Shown piece after piece: positions 21,971 to 34,400 of a stretch of DNA of 64,000 nucleotides (position 1 is its first letter; each line of letters starts with the position of its first letter). The translations under genes and the position numbers were made by a program. The notes beneath the pieces are model-generated. The model saw only the letters and a program-made list of their open reading frames with translations, searched no databases and was not told the origin of the DNA. This DNA is from Echinometra lucunter (taxonomy: Eukaryota; Echinodermata; Echinoidea; Camarodonta; Echinometridae): contig CM057151.1 in NCBI GenBank assembly GCA_029962745.1, forward strand, positions 7,974,754 to 8,038,753, given 5' to 3'.

Positions 21971-22394
21971 AGCCCACCGCACACTATACGATCCGTCTGC
22001 GATCCTATTGTGAAAATTATTGCTTTAGCATTTCATAATTATGAACATTCAAACATGTAAAATCTTAATGATCAAAGGTCCAAATATTAGTATAAATACT
22101 AGAATCGAAATTCTGGGCTATTGCTAGCCTCTCTGTAGGAATAAAGTGAATTCCGTTCCGAATCGTGTAGTGGTGTCATAGCAATCTTGCGATCGGCTAT
22201 GAGTTGAAGCCCATTTGGCCATTACTCCTACCAAAAGGCTTGCAGTTAACCAAAATTTCGATTTCATTATTCCTATCATTATTCCGAACTTCAAATAAGA
22301 TAATCTTACTTGTTTAAACTTTCATATTTAATGCAAAATGGCATGTTTATTAAAAAATTGGGTCGCAGTCGGATCGTATAGTGTGCGGTGGGTT
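21971..22394. mobile_element. 424-bp MITE, same family as the one at 49.8 kb
   Basis: The terminal inverted repeat is AGCCCACCGCACACTATACG on the left and its complement on the right with one mismatch. Possible 3-bp duplications (tta and tga) are imperfect. The word TACGATCCG just inside both ends is shared with 49835-50207. The 3-bp TAA-like target suggests Harbinger-type mobilisation. Confidence 0.8.
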
Positions 22395-22575
22395 TGATCT
22401 ACATATGCGGAAAAATGCTGTCGCTTAACCTCACCTATTAATTCGCTGTCACTCGAACCTCATTTCTAGGCATTTGTTGTCGATTACCGGTTTGCTCCCA
22501 TGTCAAAGAGTATAGATTTGCCTTTTTGCAACATCCATTTTTAATACCTGACGTTTGCACGGGATATCTTTAATT

Positions 22576-22594
22576 CCCCCCCCCCCCCCCCCCA
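22576..22594. repeat. poly-C tract
   Basis: A run of about 19 C. Downstream 'gccgccctatg' is like a hAT right terminus, but no left end was found. Confidence 0.7.
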
Positions 22595-22970
22595 CTAAAA
22601 ACATTCTGCCGCCCTATGCAGACCAAGGTTAAGGTCTTGAAGGAAGAGTGTCATTTCTAGTTTTAAGTGAATGAATTAGTGGGGGCATTCTTGGGTGTCA
22701 TTTTAATTTTCAAAAGATACGACTTCACTTAATTTAATCTAAAATATGTGCAGTCTGTAAATAAATTTTTATTTAATGGCTGCTTCGTCTCTGAGACAAA
22801 TATTTGATTTGATTAAATTATTCTCAAAGAAACCATAAAACATTCCTTCCATCACACTTACGCTCACAAGTTACGTGCATTCTGTCAGCTATTCCAGAAT
22901 TTAGGAAAAACATAATTCCGCATGAAGAAGACCTTGCCAATCATAAAATCCATAACAAAATAAGAAGGCG

Positions 22971-23014
22971 GGGCCTGCGCGTGTAATGATTAGCAAGTAG
23001 ACGGTGTATAAAAA
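22971..23014 (+). promoter_or_regulatory. promoter of first exon 1A: GC box and TATA box
   Basis: A GC box (ggcggggcc, about 22971) and a TATA box (tataaaaa, 23007-23014) lie about 70 bp upstream of the exon 1A ATG. A start site about 30 bp downstream (near 23040) would give a short 5' UTR of roughly 40 bases. Confidence 0.6.
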
Positions 23015-23080
23015 CGAAGGAACTGTCCAATACTTGAGACATTTCTCAGGTACGCTGTCTTAAGAAGAAGAAGATCGGAA

Positions 23081-23225
23081 ATGGTGCTAGCAGTCAAACA
23101 GATAACGATCGTCATGCCGACTGGACTGGCGGGTCTGTGGTCATGGTGCCTCATTGCTATGCTAGCATGTAGTGCAGTCCATGCTGTCGAAGGTCAGAGG
23201 TTCAACAGACTATTTGGACCATCCA
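23081..23225 (+). CDS. first exon 1A of a putative neuropeptide precursor (signal peptide plus peptide motif)
   Basis: Starts at ATG 23081 and ends at the donor CCATCCA/GTGAGT, phase 1, 48 codons. Residues 1-36 form a signal peptide: a short N-region, the hydrophobic core GLWSWCLIAMLACSAVHA, and a cleavage region ending VEG. Cleavage before Gln39 would expose QRFNRLFGPS, with N-terminal Gln able to cyclise. Spliced to the exon at 52394, the split codon becomes Met followed by GKR, giving a predicted QRFNRLFGPSM-amide. No downstream exon of its own is visible in the 8 kb before the second promoter, so it either shares the 52-kb exons or is an orphan copy. It is clearly paralogous to exon 1B at 31261 (shared LWSWCL and QR-aromatic-NR-x-FGP). 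I cannot name the family; use in mRNA is inferred. Confidence 0.62.
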
Positions 23226-23957
23226 GTGAGTAGTTATTTGTTGTTGCCTATACACGACAGGCTGTAAGAGCACAAAGACTGCATTATAAAATTGTTTCTT
23301 TGTTATGTGTCAAAGCACTACCTTGCAAATTATGATTTTGCGCATGCATGCAAATACACTTCCCATGGAGTTTAGGAGTTGGGCATGAGACCCTTTCAAA
23401 GATGGTAACGACATCGAAAATTTTGCATACTAGTATTTGAATCAAGCCCCATTCTTAATGTTCATCGGACGTGCCATTCCACAATATTTACCAAACATGA
23501 ACACATGCGAAAACACATAGGGCGAACATTTTGTTGCGATGGGCATCCTACTTAAACCACATTGTTAACTTCAACCCTGAACCTAACCCTACATTTATAA
23601 TAAAACTCACTCGTAAACCCTTATCTTCGCCGAAATAAAACCCGGGGCAATCGTGGCTCAAGCATGTCAGAGTACCTACTTTCGTATACCAAGAGTTTGC
23701 ATTTTCCTCGCAGATTTTTATTCGTCGACGCTGTAAATGTTAGCATAAATTTTTACAGAAAATGCTTGAAACTCTGAAAAAATGGAAGTTCGCTTGCCAA
23801 CCATTAGAATAAGCTTATTGCTCGCTTGGGCCTCTGGGCGAGTACTTTTTCGTGCTTTCTTCTCAGTGTCGACACATTCGTACATGTACATGATGTAGGC
23901 CTACAAGGGTGCATTCATGTAATTTTTTGAAGCCAGAAACATGAACATTAAAAAAAA

Positions 23958-24057
23958 ATATTTCAAGGGCATAAGTGCCGTGCCGGGAATCGACCCCCCG
24001 ACTATTGCGTTTCACTGGACCACGGAACCTTCTGAACCACTAGACCACGGCTCCTCC
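23958..24057 (-). mobile_element. tRNA-derived SINE, same family as at 16.2 kb
   Basis: On the minus strand the head reads gccgtggtctagtggttc (A-box region), then the B-box GGTCGATTCCC, then GGCACGGCACTTATGCCC and TTGA, as in the 16.2-kb copy, before an A/T tail. It lies in the intron downstream of exon 1A in antisense orientation. Confidence 0.75.
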
Positions 24058-24239
24058 TGACATTAACACGAATCATAATACAAAACGACGTTTTGAAACA
24101 TCGTTTTGGGGGGGATAGCGTTCATGCACTTTTAAGTTAAAACTGATTCTGGCTCAAATCAAGCTTCGCTTCTGCGCACCTTACTGCGCAGTTCGGCCCA
24201 GGAAGAAGCTCAATTTTCCCCCTTTTTCGTCATGTTATT

Positions 24240-25210
24240 CTATGTTATGTTTTAAGCATTTTGTCATCTTTGTTGTCTATCATTCCCTATGCAGTTCTGT
24301 TTTTTTCCCTTCGCTTTCCGTCTTTCCTTATTATTCTTTTATGTTCCTATATCATTTCTCTCTTTCTCTCTTTGTTTCCTTAAGTTTCCTTTATTTTCCA
24401 TTTCATTTTCTTTTATCTTCTCCCATGTATTTCTTTTTTTTTATCATCTTCCCTCTCTGCCTTTCATTATCTTATTCTTTGTTTTTATCTCCCTATACCA
24501 GCTTTCCTTTCTGTCTTCCTTTCTGTTTTTCTTTCATCTATTCTTCAATTATTTTCCTGTTTTTACGTTTTCCTTTATTCTCCCTTATTTCATCTTTTCT
24601 TCTATCCTTTCTTAACTTATCATTTTGTCTTTCCTTATGTTATACTCTGTTTTTGTCTTTCTATCATTTTTCCTTTGCATCTTTCATCCGGTTATTCTTC
24701 CCTTTCATCTTTGTATCTAATATCATTCTTTCCTTATGTTTTCCTTTATTTCCCCTTCTTTCATCATTTCATCCTTTTCTATATATTTCTTTTTTTTCCA
24801 TCTTCTCTTTTTGTCTTTCCTTAATCTTTGTTTTTCTCTTTCCTTTCCGTCTTTGATTAAGTTATCTGTTTATTTCATCTTTCTCTCTGATGTCTTTCTT
24901 TCCTTATGTTTTCCTTTATTTTCCCTTCTTTCATCATTTCTTCTGTCGTTTGACATGTATTTCTTTGTTTTTCTATCATCTTCTCTTTCTGTCTTTTTAA
25001 TGTTTATCTCTGTTCATCTTCTTACATAATCTTTCCTTTCTATCTTTCATTCAGTTTTTCTATCATTTAACCTTCTATCTTTTCTCTCCTTCTGTCCTGT
25101 TTCCCTTGATTTTCACCTTCTTTCATCTTTTCCTCTGTCCTTCCCTATGTATTTTTCTGTTATTCCTCTTTTACCTTCTTCAATCCATCTTTCCCTAGGT
25201 TCTTTGTAAA
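24240..25210 (+). repeat. nearly 1-kb polypyrimidine (C/T) tract
   Basis: The plus strand is almost purine-free over about 970 bp, built from ctttcctt- and ttctttcat-like words. A higher-order period of about 169 bp is visible: 'ttccttatgttttccttta' recurs at about 24732 and 24901 with similar following text. Open frames inside are low-complexity Phe/Ser/Leu and are not genes. Confidence 0.85.
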
Positions 25211-25518
25211 TTTTCCATCTTTCTTCATCATTTAAACGTGATTGAAATCTCCATTGCGTTCAAGCGATGCCAGTAACGGTGATTCTGGCGGAACGACGAT
25301 TCAAACGCACCTTTTTTTGTGTTTCAGTTTGACAAAAATTTGGCGTAAATTTTCGACCGACGAAAAATTGCATGAACGCAACCGTGTTTCAAACTAAACG
25401 TCTTTCAAAACCATGATTCTGGGCCGAAAAAGTGTCGCTTATAAAACGCGACCCAGATAAATTTCCAAGACGTACCTGTAGTCTTATCTGCCTAGGGTAG
25501 CCACATCCGTATTAACAG

Positions 25519-25771
25519 TGAGGCCCGAATTCACGAAAGAGGTTTAAACCATGGGCAAAGTTCCCCCCCCCCCCCCATTGGCATCAAATTTAGACCATGG
25601 ACTATAATCTTCTAATTCACAAAGAAGGTTTAAACCAGGGGATGGTCAAACTGCATCATTTTACGCTATGTATTTTAGTGTGCTCAGAGGGGTGGTTTAA
25701 ACCATGACTAAGAAACCCGCAGGAGGGGGTGGTCCCCAGTGGTTTAAACTTCTTATGTGAATTCCGGCCTG
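25519..25771. mobile_element. foldback MITE of about 250 bp
   Basis: The left end AGGCCCGAATTCACGAAAG and right end (as complement) AGGCCGGAATTCACATAAG are followed by GGTTTAAACC-type words, again in inverted orientation, and a C-run at 25563. Target duplication not resolved. Confidence 0.7.
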
Positions 25772-25854
25772 AGGGTCTTCCAGTTCATACGATTACGTGA
25801 TTACTGCGTCTTCTACAACAATAATAGGTTATTTTTTCAGGATTTTAAAAAAAT

Positions 25855-25990
25855 TCCTCCCGGGGTACCCACTTATAATCACCTGATGGGAGAGCGGCAA
25901 ATGTAGGCTAATGTTTTGCCAAAGGTCAAGGAACTCATAGAATTTATGACGAATGTATAATAATGATATTAATGATAATAAACCGCTTTC
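25855..25990 (-). mobile_element. partial copy of the SINE at 26.0-26.3 kb
   Basis: Shares 'ggcaaatgt', 'ggtaccca' and 'tgccaaagg' in the same order with the 26.2-kb copy, but lacks the tRNA-like head. An (ataatg)-rich tail follows. Confidence 0.45.
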
Positions 25991-26039
25991 TTATAAAAGC
26001 TTCAATGGTGTAAACTGACCAAAGCTCTTACAGTGTTAT

Positions 26040-26300
26040 TATCATTATTATTATTACCCCGGTCACTGGATTAAATTACTATTCTGCACATATACTGTGT
26101 ACATTCTCCACTCCCTGGGAAGCATTCCAGCCAGTCGCCCAATATTATTGTACGGGACGCCCATGCATGCTTAGCCGGTATCACACTATAACCTTGGCAT
26201 CCTGCCGGGTACCCAATATTTAGCACAGAGGGGCAAATGTGGATTAATGTCCTGCCAAAGGACGTTTAGTGACGGGCTGGTATTCGAACCCCCAACCTTT
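26040..26300 (-). mobile_element. tRNA-derived SINE of a second family
   Basis: On the minus strand the head contains GGTTCGAATACC (B-box type) close to 26290, followed by a body and a (taa)n tail at about 26040-26060. No matching head is shared with the 16.2/24.0-kb family. Confidence 0.55.
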
Positions 26301-29300
26301 TGATTTTAATAGAGTCGGATGGTTGAAATAATACACCACAATACATCCACTGTTTCGTTCTTAATAACTTCAATGATTGGTTGGTGTTTGAATTTACTTT
26401 ATTCCTAGCCTATTCCTCCAGCCAATATAACGTGAGCGCTGTAAACGTGTACAAGTCAATTGATGTGAGAATAATTGTGAATGGAATGTGGTTTAGTGGT
26501 TAATTCTCTATCAAGTTGTGAAAAGCAATAATGCACAATTTTACTAAGGCCTGTTATCGTGGCACAATGATCATATTCGGTTTAATAAATACCATTTCAT
26601 ATAGGCGGTTCACTTTTCAAAGTAATAACAGCAATTACATTTGACCATTTTCTGCATGGTTAAGGAATCGCCGGTGTAATCTTTAGCAAAAAATAAAAAA
26701 CAAATACAAAAAAAAAAACAACAACACTCGGATAGACATTTTGTTTCGGGAATATACACGCAAGACCGATTTCTTCCAAGTTCTAAATTGGTCTTGGAAA
26801 GCTTCGATGCCTTAAATCGTTCATTTTCGCCCAATATAGGTGCTACTGATGAACTTTTTTGTTTGATTAATATTAGCCTATGAACAATTGGTTTTATTAG
26901 TTGATGGAGAATTAAACTTAGGCATGTTAGGAGTAAGTGATAATGAATGACAGGGAAAAAAAGGGAGAAAGCAAAGGAAAATTTGGAGAAAAAAAGGAGA
27001 AACAAACTTGCAAGTAATGAAGTTATCCAGATATCAATAATTCAATTTTTTAGAGGCCTGTTATTCTCTGATAATTCTCTCCACAGAAAAAGTAATTATA
27101 GCGTATACCCATGAAGGATATATCTTGATTTAGTCGGGCAGAGATTTTCACAATAATTTTGCAATGTTAATAAAAAAAAAAATTTGTGATCCGTCAGTTG
27201 CTCTGACAACATTTTCTATATGGGCTTCATTAAAACATGATGGAAAATACTTGATTTGTTATCAGATTTTCAGTTATAGGGTTAGAGCTGCTAAATGTTC
27301 TGTTGGGTCGAGAGTTGAAGAGTTCGACGAGTGCTGTAATTTATCGCGGAGCACTTGCCGCAAGGATATTTTGTCGTAATATTCACGTCATAACGCCAAT
27401 CATAGCAGAAATCGTTGAAATTATACGCCTAAACACAATACGTACCTAAGAATATTATACATTTTCTCACACCTTTCTTCATTTACTCACCTGCCTGAGA
27501 ATCATAGTGAGGAAATGTCAAGGAACTCGAATCACTTGTACGGACCATCAAAACCAGCTTTATTTATTTCATTTCAACAAGTTGAAGAAAAGAACAGGGG
27601 AAAACAATGAAAAAAAAAAGAAGAAAGAAAGAAAGACCGAAAGAAAGACTGAAAGAAAGGATAACCACCAACGGTGCTGAAAATTCGAAATGTAGTTTAA
27701 CACTGCGTGACACATTTTTTTTTTTTTTGTCAGCATATTGTCGTCATTTTGTGCCTTTCGTGGAGACTACTCTGCTGTAATATATACGTTTGGATTCAGA
27801 CTGCAGTTCGATAGAACATGCATTAAGATATATAATGGTCTTTATTTTGTGTATCAGAAATTTGCAAAATTCGTAAGTTTTTAGTATATATACCTTGAAC
27901 ATCTCTTTGTTTTTGCTGTCGGATGTTAAATTTATTAAGCATAATGTATGTGGAGGAATTCATAAAAGAAGTTCATGAAGGAATGAGTGTAACGTGTTAC
28001 AATAAAGATAGTCGTATCGTTGCAGGTTGCGAGAAATTAAAGATAGCTTCATCAATGTACAAAGCACATTGCGAGAAAATATAGTAGTATAAAAAATCTA
28101 ACCTCCAAACCTACTTATTGCAAATACTTCCCCAAGGATAGAATGCTGTAACCATTAATCCATTCGAGTACGGAAGCGGGGTTGGCTTATCGTTAAAATC
28201 CGTTTGAGCCATGACAACAGAATGTCTCAATTTATATTAATCAGCTCACTAATTGATATTAAGTATTGCTTCGACAAGGATTACTCAACTGTCCACTATT
28301 TTAGTAAGGTTTACCTTGAGGAAGTATCATTACGCTTTTATTGCTAATTGAGATAAGTGAAACGATGATAGCTCCATCAAATCCATTAAACGTTTTTCAA
28401 ATGATTGCCAGGCTACATCATCTGTTCAGAAAAAACACACTTCCGACGACATGAAAATGCTGATAGCAAAGCGCGCGAATAGAATTGGAGATCTGCCCCT
28501 GAAAGCAAAATAAAATAATTTTAACGCTAATCCACCATCCAGATTAGATGGTGTTAATGATTTTTATGACATCATTGTTAGTATCCCGTAATGTAGCAAA
28601 CCATTAACGCAAACAGGACCACTCATTGTTAATAGAGGATAAAAGGATACTAATTAAACAGAGTAAATAGAAAACCTTGATTTGCTTTTTTCGGCACACA
28701 TTCAATTGATTTACCACAAAGTTACTACTTGCATTGGTTATATATAATTCTTCGAATATTATTTTGCATCTATTTAGAAGGGGTATTTCAAATATTCAGA
28801 GATGTACATGAAATAAAGTTATGAACATGCTGTTGTATACAGAAAGAAACAGATTAGCTCTACTTTCGATATTTCGTACGCTTGAGAAGAAGCTTATATT
28901 TCGAAAGAAAACAAAAACTCACAAATTTTTCATGGAAATCGACTAAGTCATCTCACACATTATTTCCCGATAACCGTATTTTGTACGAACACAATCGACC
29001 TGTCCCCTTACTATATATATAGTCGCTTTCATTTTTATGTAGCACATCAAAGTCGCACAAATCTTTTCAAAGCAGAAATATAAAATCTCATATTTCGAAT
29101 ATAATATACGAGTAGTGACATGGACATAACACAGAGAGCAATATGTTTTTTCTTGTTTGGTACAATACAAATTATCACACCCCTATAAGATGTGGGCGAG
29201 GGTGAGTGTTGCGTGTGCGTGAATGTGCTTTTTAGGGGAAATGCTTAACTGTAAGCCTATACCTGTGCTTCTGACAATTCATCAGCGCTCACACAAAGTA

Positions 29301-30900
29301 CTAGTAGCTGTAATTTACCAACTGACTGGTTGTATCTTTTAAATCGGTGGCGAATATTCGGTTAAGATATTGAGGGGGAAGGGGTGCCAGGAGAATGGAA
29401 CGCAAGCTAAAAATGTCATTAATTTGGATGATGCAATGAGGGGTGTTATCATCTTATCTTGACATTCTTTCCCAGTTGTATTGAATCGAATTTACTTCTT
29501 CCTTTCCCTTTTCTTTTTTCTTTTTTGTCTGTTTGCTTCTTGATCTTTCTCTTTTTTTGTATTCGTATGTTTTATTGATTTTCATGATTACACACAAATC
29601 AAATTAAGAAGCAATTAAAATACAAACAAAATAAAAGGAAATAACAGGAATGAATAACAATATCAAAAAATAAAAAGATAAATAAAAAATCAGTTATCAT
29701 CTCATACAGTATAAATGTGGTAGTTAATACAAAATAATCTTCTGTAGTTGATAGCATCTTAACTGTTTCACCCTAAATTTAATTAATGCAGTATATGATC
29801 ATAACAGTCTTCACAAAAATTTACAAATTAAATTTTTATTTCTTAAAGTGCATATGGAGTTTTCCTTTCTTCTTGGCCACATGATATTCTGTCTCTTTTG
29901 GGGTTTTCATATGTTTCTGAAAAGATTCAAAGTTTGGTCTAATATTCTTGAATTTGCATAGATAAATAAAATATTTTAAAGACAGAAATATAAAGGACAG
30001 AAATTTGTCGGATGTAACTCCAATGATCTTTCTTCATTCTGCTGTTGGCTATGTGCTCACCGTACCCTTTTACTTTTCTTGTATGTCAGAAGCCAAATGC
30101 ATGTCACTTCATCTTTCATCTGAAGTATAAATTGAATATAATAATAGATATTAAAAAATAAAGAAGAAGAAAGCAATGTTAGGCCTATGGTTCGAACAGT
30201 TCAGGTATAAAGAATGACATTTAAGAAGCAAACTGTGAAACAAAGTCACAGAATTCTTCAGCAATAAATCTTAATCCTGTTTTTATAAAATGAGTAATAG
30301 TAACATGACTATTAGAATTTGTATATTTTCGTTTTTTCGCTAATGCGATGTCATTTTATATCAAAATTTTGCTAATCATGTTGATACTATGTTTACATCA
30401 AAGAACACCACTTACCCTTACTATTGTAAATACAATTTGTTAAACAACCACTGGTCATTTGTTTGATATGAGACAAGAAAATAAAGTATTTTGATGGTAT
30501 TTTCAGTCTGCCTTCTCTCCCACGCAAAAAAGCTTTTGTTAGATGGAACCCTCATGAATGCCCACCTCCTCTACCTCTATACCACCACCACCACCACCCG
30601 GAAATAAGGTCGGAGGATTTTGGAGCAAAACATCTCTTTCTTCCATACGCAAGTTAGATATAAAACAAGTCGGATATATATTATCCATTCTCAACTAGAC
30701 GTCATAACGGTCACAAATCACTTTGAAAGAGATTTTCTGTTTGATTTATCATGTCATTGTATTGGATGAATTTCCATGCGCGTGAGTGTGCACGCTTCCG
30801 CGTTGCATAGGTTGGACGTGACGCCACCGCGCTAAACTCTGCCCAATGACCCCCACACAAAGCCACTCACGTTCCTACGCTCGATTTGCCGCCAGTCCGC
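26300..30900. other. intron between alternative first exons; no gene seen
   Basis: An AT-rich stretch with scattered simple repeats (an A/G-rich run near 27605-27660, a (cca)n run near 30580). I see no exon, RNA gene or well-bounded transposon. The purine-rich stretch at 29580-29710 may be an old retroelement 3' end. Confidence 0.4.
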
Positions 30901-30905
30901 ATCTC

Positions 30906-30913
30906 TATAAATA
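30906..30913 (+). promoter_or_regulatory. TATA box of first exon 1B
   Basis: TATAAATA lies in a locally GC-richer stretch (30770-30900) that stands out from the AT-rich surroundings. A start near 30940 would give a 5' UTR of about 320 bases before the ATG at 31261. Confidence 0.6.
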
Positions 30914-31260
30914 CCAGTGACTCGTCGCACACCAGTGATAATAGGCGAGATTTAGGAGGAAAGTGTGCGTGTAATTAAGGGAAAGACAAATCTTGCAAAC
31001 AAATTTTTGCAAAAGTTACGCGCATGACTGAGTAAGGAGTTCGAGTTCGTTTATACTATTTGGGAAAGACCTTTTCCACTGCTTATTCTGGCTGTTTACA
31101 GCATTTCTTTTTCTTTTCTTTTTGGGAAACTCGATAAATTTACAACATTGCAACTAAAACTTATCACACGAGCTAATTCCGGCTCGCTACTTCATCGAAA
31201 CAAACTGTCGTTTTACATCTTTTGAAGAAAGGAGTCAGAAAGAAATATTCCCTGGACATC

Positions 31261-31414
31261 ATGACGACCTCGAAAACGAAATCAATGATGACAGGCAAAA
31301 GGCTGACTTTGACGAGCTTGTGGTCGTGGTGTCTACTGGTTCTTACACTTCTTGCAGCGTGGAACGTGCGTTGTTCAGAAGCACAACGGTATAACAGAGT
31401 ATTCGGACCAATGT
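31261..31414 (+). CDS. first exon 1B of the putative neuropeptide precursor (signal peptide plus peptide motif)
   Basis: ATG 31261 is chosen because upstream in-frame codons lack an ATG; a second ATG pair at 31288 would shorten only the N-region. It encodes 51 codons and ends with donor CCAATGT/GTGAGT in phase 1. There is a long basic N-region, then the hydrophobic core SLWSWCLLVLTLLAAW and the cleavage region RCSEA. Cleavage before Gln42 would expose QRYNRVFGPM. Joining to 52394 completes a Leu codon, then Gly-Lys-Arg, giving a predicted QRYNRVFGPML-amide, possibly with pyroglutamate. Secretion via dense-core vesicles would be expected. The FGPML-amide end loosely recalls the FxPRL-amide of pyrokinins, but the Arg is absent, so I do not assign that family. 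Confidence 0.72.
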
Positions 31415-34400
31415 GTGAGTACCTTATATTCAGGACAAGAGTTTTAAAAAATGTATACTACTTTTATTAATTTCATTCATTTCTTTTTCTGAGCCATATG
31501 GTTTCGGAAGAACTCTATTATCTTATTTTTACTATGCTTCAGTTGGATTTGATGTTACTCAAAACTTTTATCGAGATGGTTTATTCCTTATTTTCCATTA
31601 CAATTTACGGAAACTATGCCCTAGCACATTATGACCAGAGATATACGGGTTAAATGTCGATAAGGGGCTACAATACATCTCGAGCTTGATAACCACTTAC
31701 AAATGTCTGAATACTGACAGCAAAGTAAGTCCAAATCTTGACCTTTCATCATTAAAAGTGATAATGTAAATTGGTCATATTCATACTAAGCAAATTATGG
31801 AAATCAGTAATAGACCGACTCCCTGCATGTCCGCATATGGGCTGGCAGCCACTCGAATACATTCATTTTTTTTTGCGAAATCCCAAGGGTGGGGTGGGAA
31901 GGAGGTTTTTCGTAAAATGAGTAAAAACTGATTTTTGAGGGGTTGGCGGTCTTTTTTTTTCCCCTTCTTCTTCTGTTGTATCTCTGAACTCAACCACTGA
32001 ACTATTGCTTTTGGACCATTAAACAAGCGGGAAGTGAAATATACTGTCAGAAAACAGTGACTCCATTCTGCACTTGAGCTTGTTAAGAAGGAAAGGTTTA
32101 TGGCGTATTGACTTAATCCATCAATATCATTCGTGACCGGGCGACAAGGGATATTAATTTCGTCATAGACATTTCTACCAGAAAGATGCACCATACAAAG
32201 CTTTCTCTGCTTTGATGTATTATCCTTGACCAATAATCTAATTTGGTCTTGACCATTTCAAATCCCCAATCACAGTTATTTGGGAATGTTCATCGGTGAA
32301 ACACCAAAACACACACAAGAAAAGTTTGCAATGAAATAAACAACTCTATGGGAGTTATTTTCCATGGCTAAGGTCAGAATATATTTTTGTCATGCTTGAG
32401 AGGAGGGGTGGGTTTAATCCAAGTGGATTAGAAATGTCTACGGTAGGCACTGAAATTCAATTTTCTTAGAAGATATTTCGATGATTTATAAAATGTTTGA
32501 TGTTGAAAGCATCATAATCCCAAGAGCGCCAAGATGATAAAAATATTTCTATTCAGGGCGTCATATCTAAATTCTCTCTCTCCCACTCATTCTTTCCTTT
32601 CTTTTATCCTCCCCTTCTCTTGCTGTCACTGTACCCATGGTGGATCTACGAGAATGTACATGGAGCACAATACCCAAATATCTTTGACTAGAAGAAAAGA
32701 AATGAAAAAAATATTTTGTGTACTTGGAGAATGCCAGAATGGGTTATTAGAGAGTTAAGACCCGGTGGTGCGCTCTCTAAATTAGTGATGGAACCTTTAT
32801 ACCATTCTTTATCCTCTTTTTCTCTTTCTACTATAATGGACATAGTAATGAATGAGATGTTATCACTATGCCAATAGATTTGCGTTCGATTGCAGACTTT
32901 AAATGACCTCGGTGATCGATGGGTTGACGAACGTTTGCAAAGGAGAAGGTTTGAGTCCGTTTCGAGATGGATTTAATTACACTTTCAGGAAGCTACCAAC
33001 GTTAGTATTAAAATAGCAAGCATTATATGGCTTCTTTAATCAGGAAATTGGTGTTTGAATGTTTGGTTTTTATATTTGTTGGAAAAAAAACATAAAACAG
33101 CTGCTCATTCAAAAATTAAGAACTTAAGGGTGCTGGATCTTCCCCTGGAACAGGGATGTCTCTTGACAGCGCTGTGTTCCTTAATGTCACGACGAGTATT
33201 TAATGTTTTCTCGGTATTCAAACTGAAAAAAGGGAGAGAACATGCCTACTTCGTGAATACGTCACTGCACAGTCATTCACTCAAAATAGGACCAGTATAT
33301 GGTTGCAGGTGTTTATCAAGTCAACAACCTAATCATCGAAAACGTGCAAATTACCAGGAAACTTCATCTAATGAAATTTATCACTACCAAATGTAAACAT
33401 ATATTGACGTATAATAATAATTGCCAGCGACATATCAGGAAGGTTCGTAATGAGACAAAAAGCACAGAGACAAAAATGAATTAAGGAAGGAAGGATAGCG
33501 GGCAAATATTGTATTTAACACGCAAATTGACATTACTCATTGAAGAAAAATTGGCAATAACAGGAGCCAGTAATTTACGCTTAAGCAAACATGGCGTATG
33601 AATTTACTTAGCGCAATGTTTGAAGAAATTTGCGTGCTGGCAGACATTCTTTGGTCTCTTAGAAACTGAAGAGGGAACAGATGAATTGGTTATACCTCTC
33701 ACAATAGCAGCTAAACATGGACCGCTGGAGTATGTCTTAATGAAAAAGAAGAAGAAGAAGAAGAAGAAGAAAAAGAAAAAGATGAATGCTTTCTAAGATG
33801 ACGCCAATTAAACGACGGCTTATGAAGACTGCAAAAGAGCGCTATTCGCTTCGCAAAGTGCGTGATTGTGTTAAACATCACTGTTTGTGATATTGCAGGA
33901 AAGAGTGTTTTTGTTGTATCACGGAAAGAAGAAGTAGATTTGATTTGATTTGGATATTGTCCCGGAAAATGTAGCATTAAGAGCTGCAAAACGCTGCTCT
34001 TTGAATTTGTTTCCCGGTAACATTATTAAAATGCGACATGTGGAAAAGCACATTAGAGTGCTATGAAATGGTGTTGATATACGTTCATTTCATTTTTTTT
34101 TTTCGTTTTCGATAAGGAAAAGCATAACTTTTTCCTTTGGAAGAGTGAGGGAATACAAGTAACATCATGATAGATTAATTCTTCAACTAAAAATTCCTGA
34201 TTAAATTTGTTTAATCTAACATATCTAGGGGTTTGCCTCTTTAATCTGTTTATCAACATTTCCTTGAATATGAATGCAGTAATATTGTTTTAAAATACGA
34301 GGTGAAAATCCCCCTCCCCCCACCAGAAATTACTGGAGCTGGGGCTACCAAGATTTTTTTCCCTACTGAAACAAATCGTATCTTCTTAAGTCAGAAACTT

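Noticed and set aside
24242..24856. 204-codon open frame, the longest in the window
   Set aside because: It lies in polypyrimidine sequence and reads as low-complexity Phe/Ser/Leu. No splice or start context.
31261..31414. assignment of the FGPML-amide peptide to pyrokinin/neuromedin U or tachykinin families
   Set aside because: FGPML lacks the Arg of FxPRL, and the tachykinin FxGLM pattern is not met. The similarity is too weak without receptor or database support.
31781..32233. 150-codon open frame on the minus strand in intron 1
   Set aside because: Mixed composition without motif; consistent with a chance frame.
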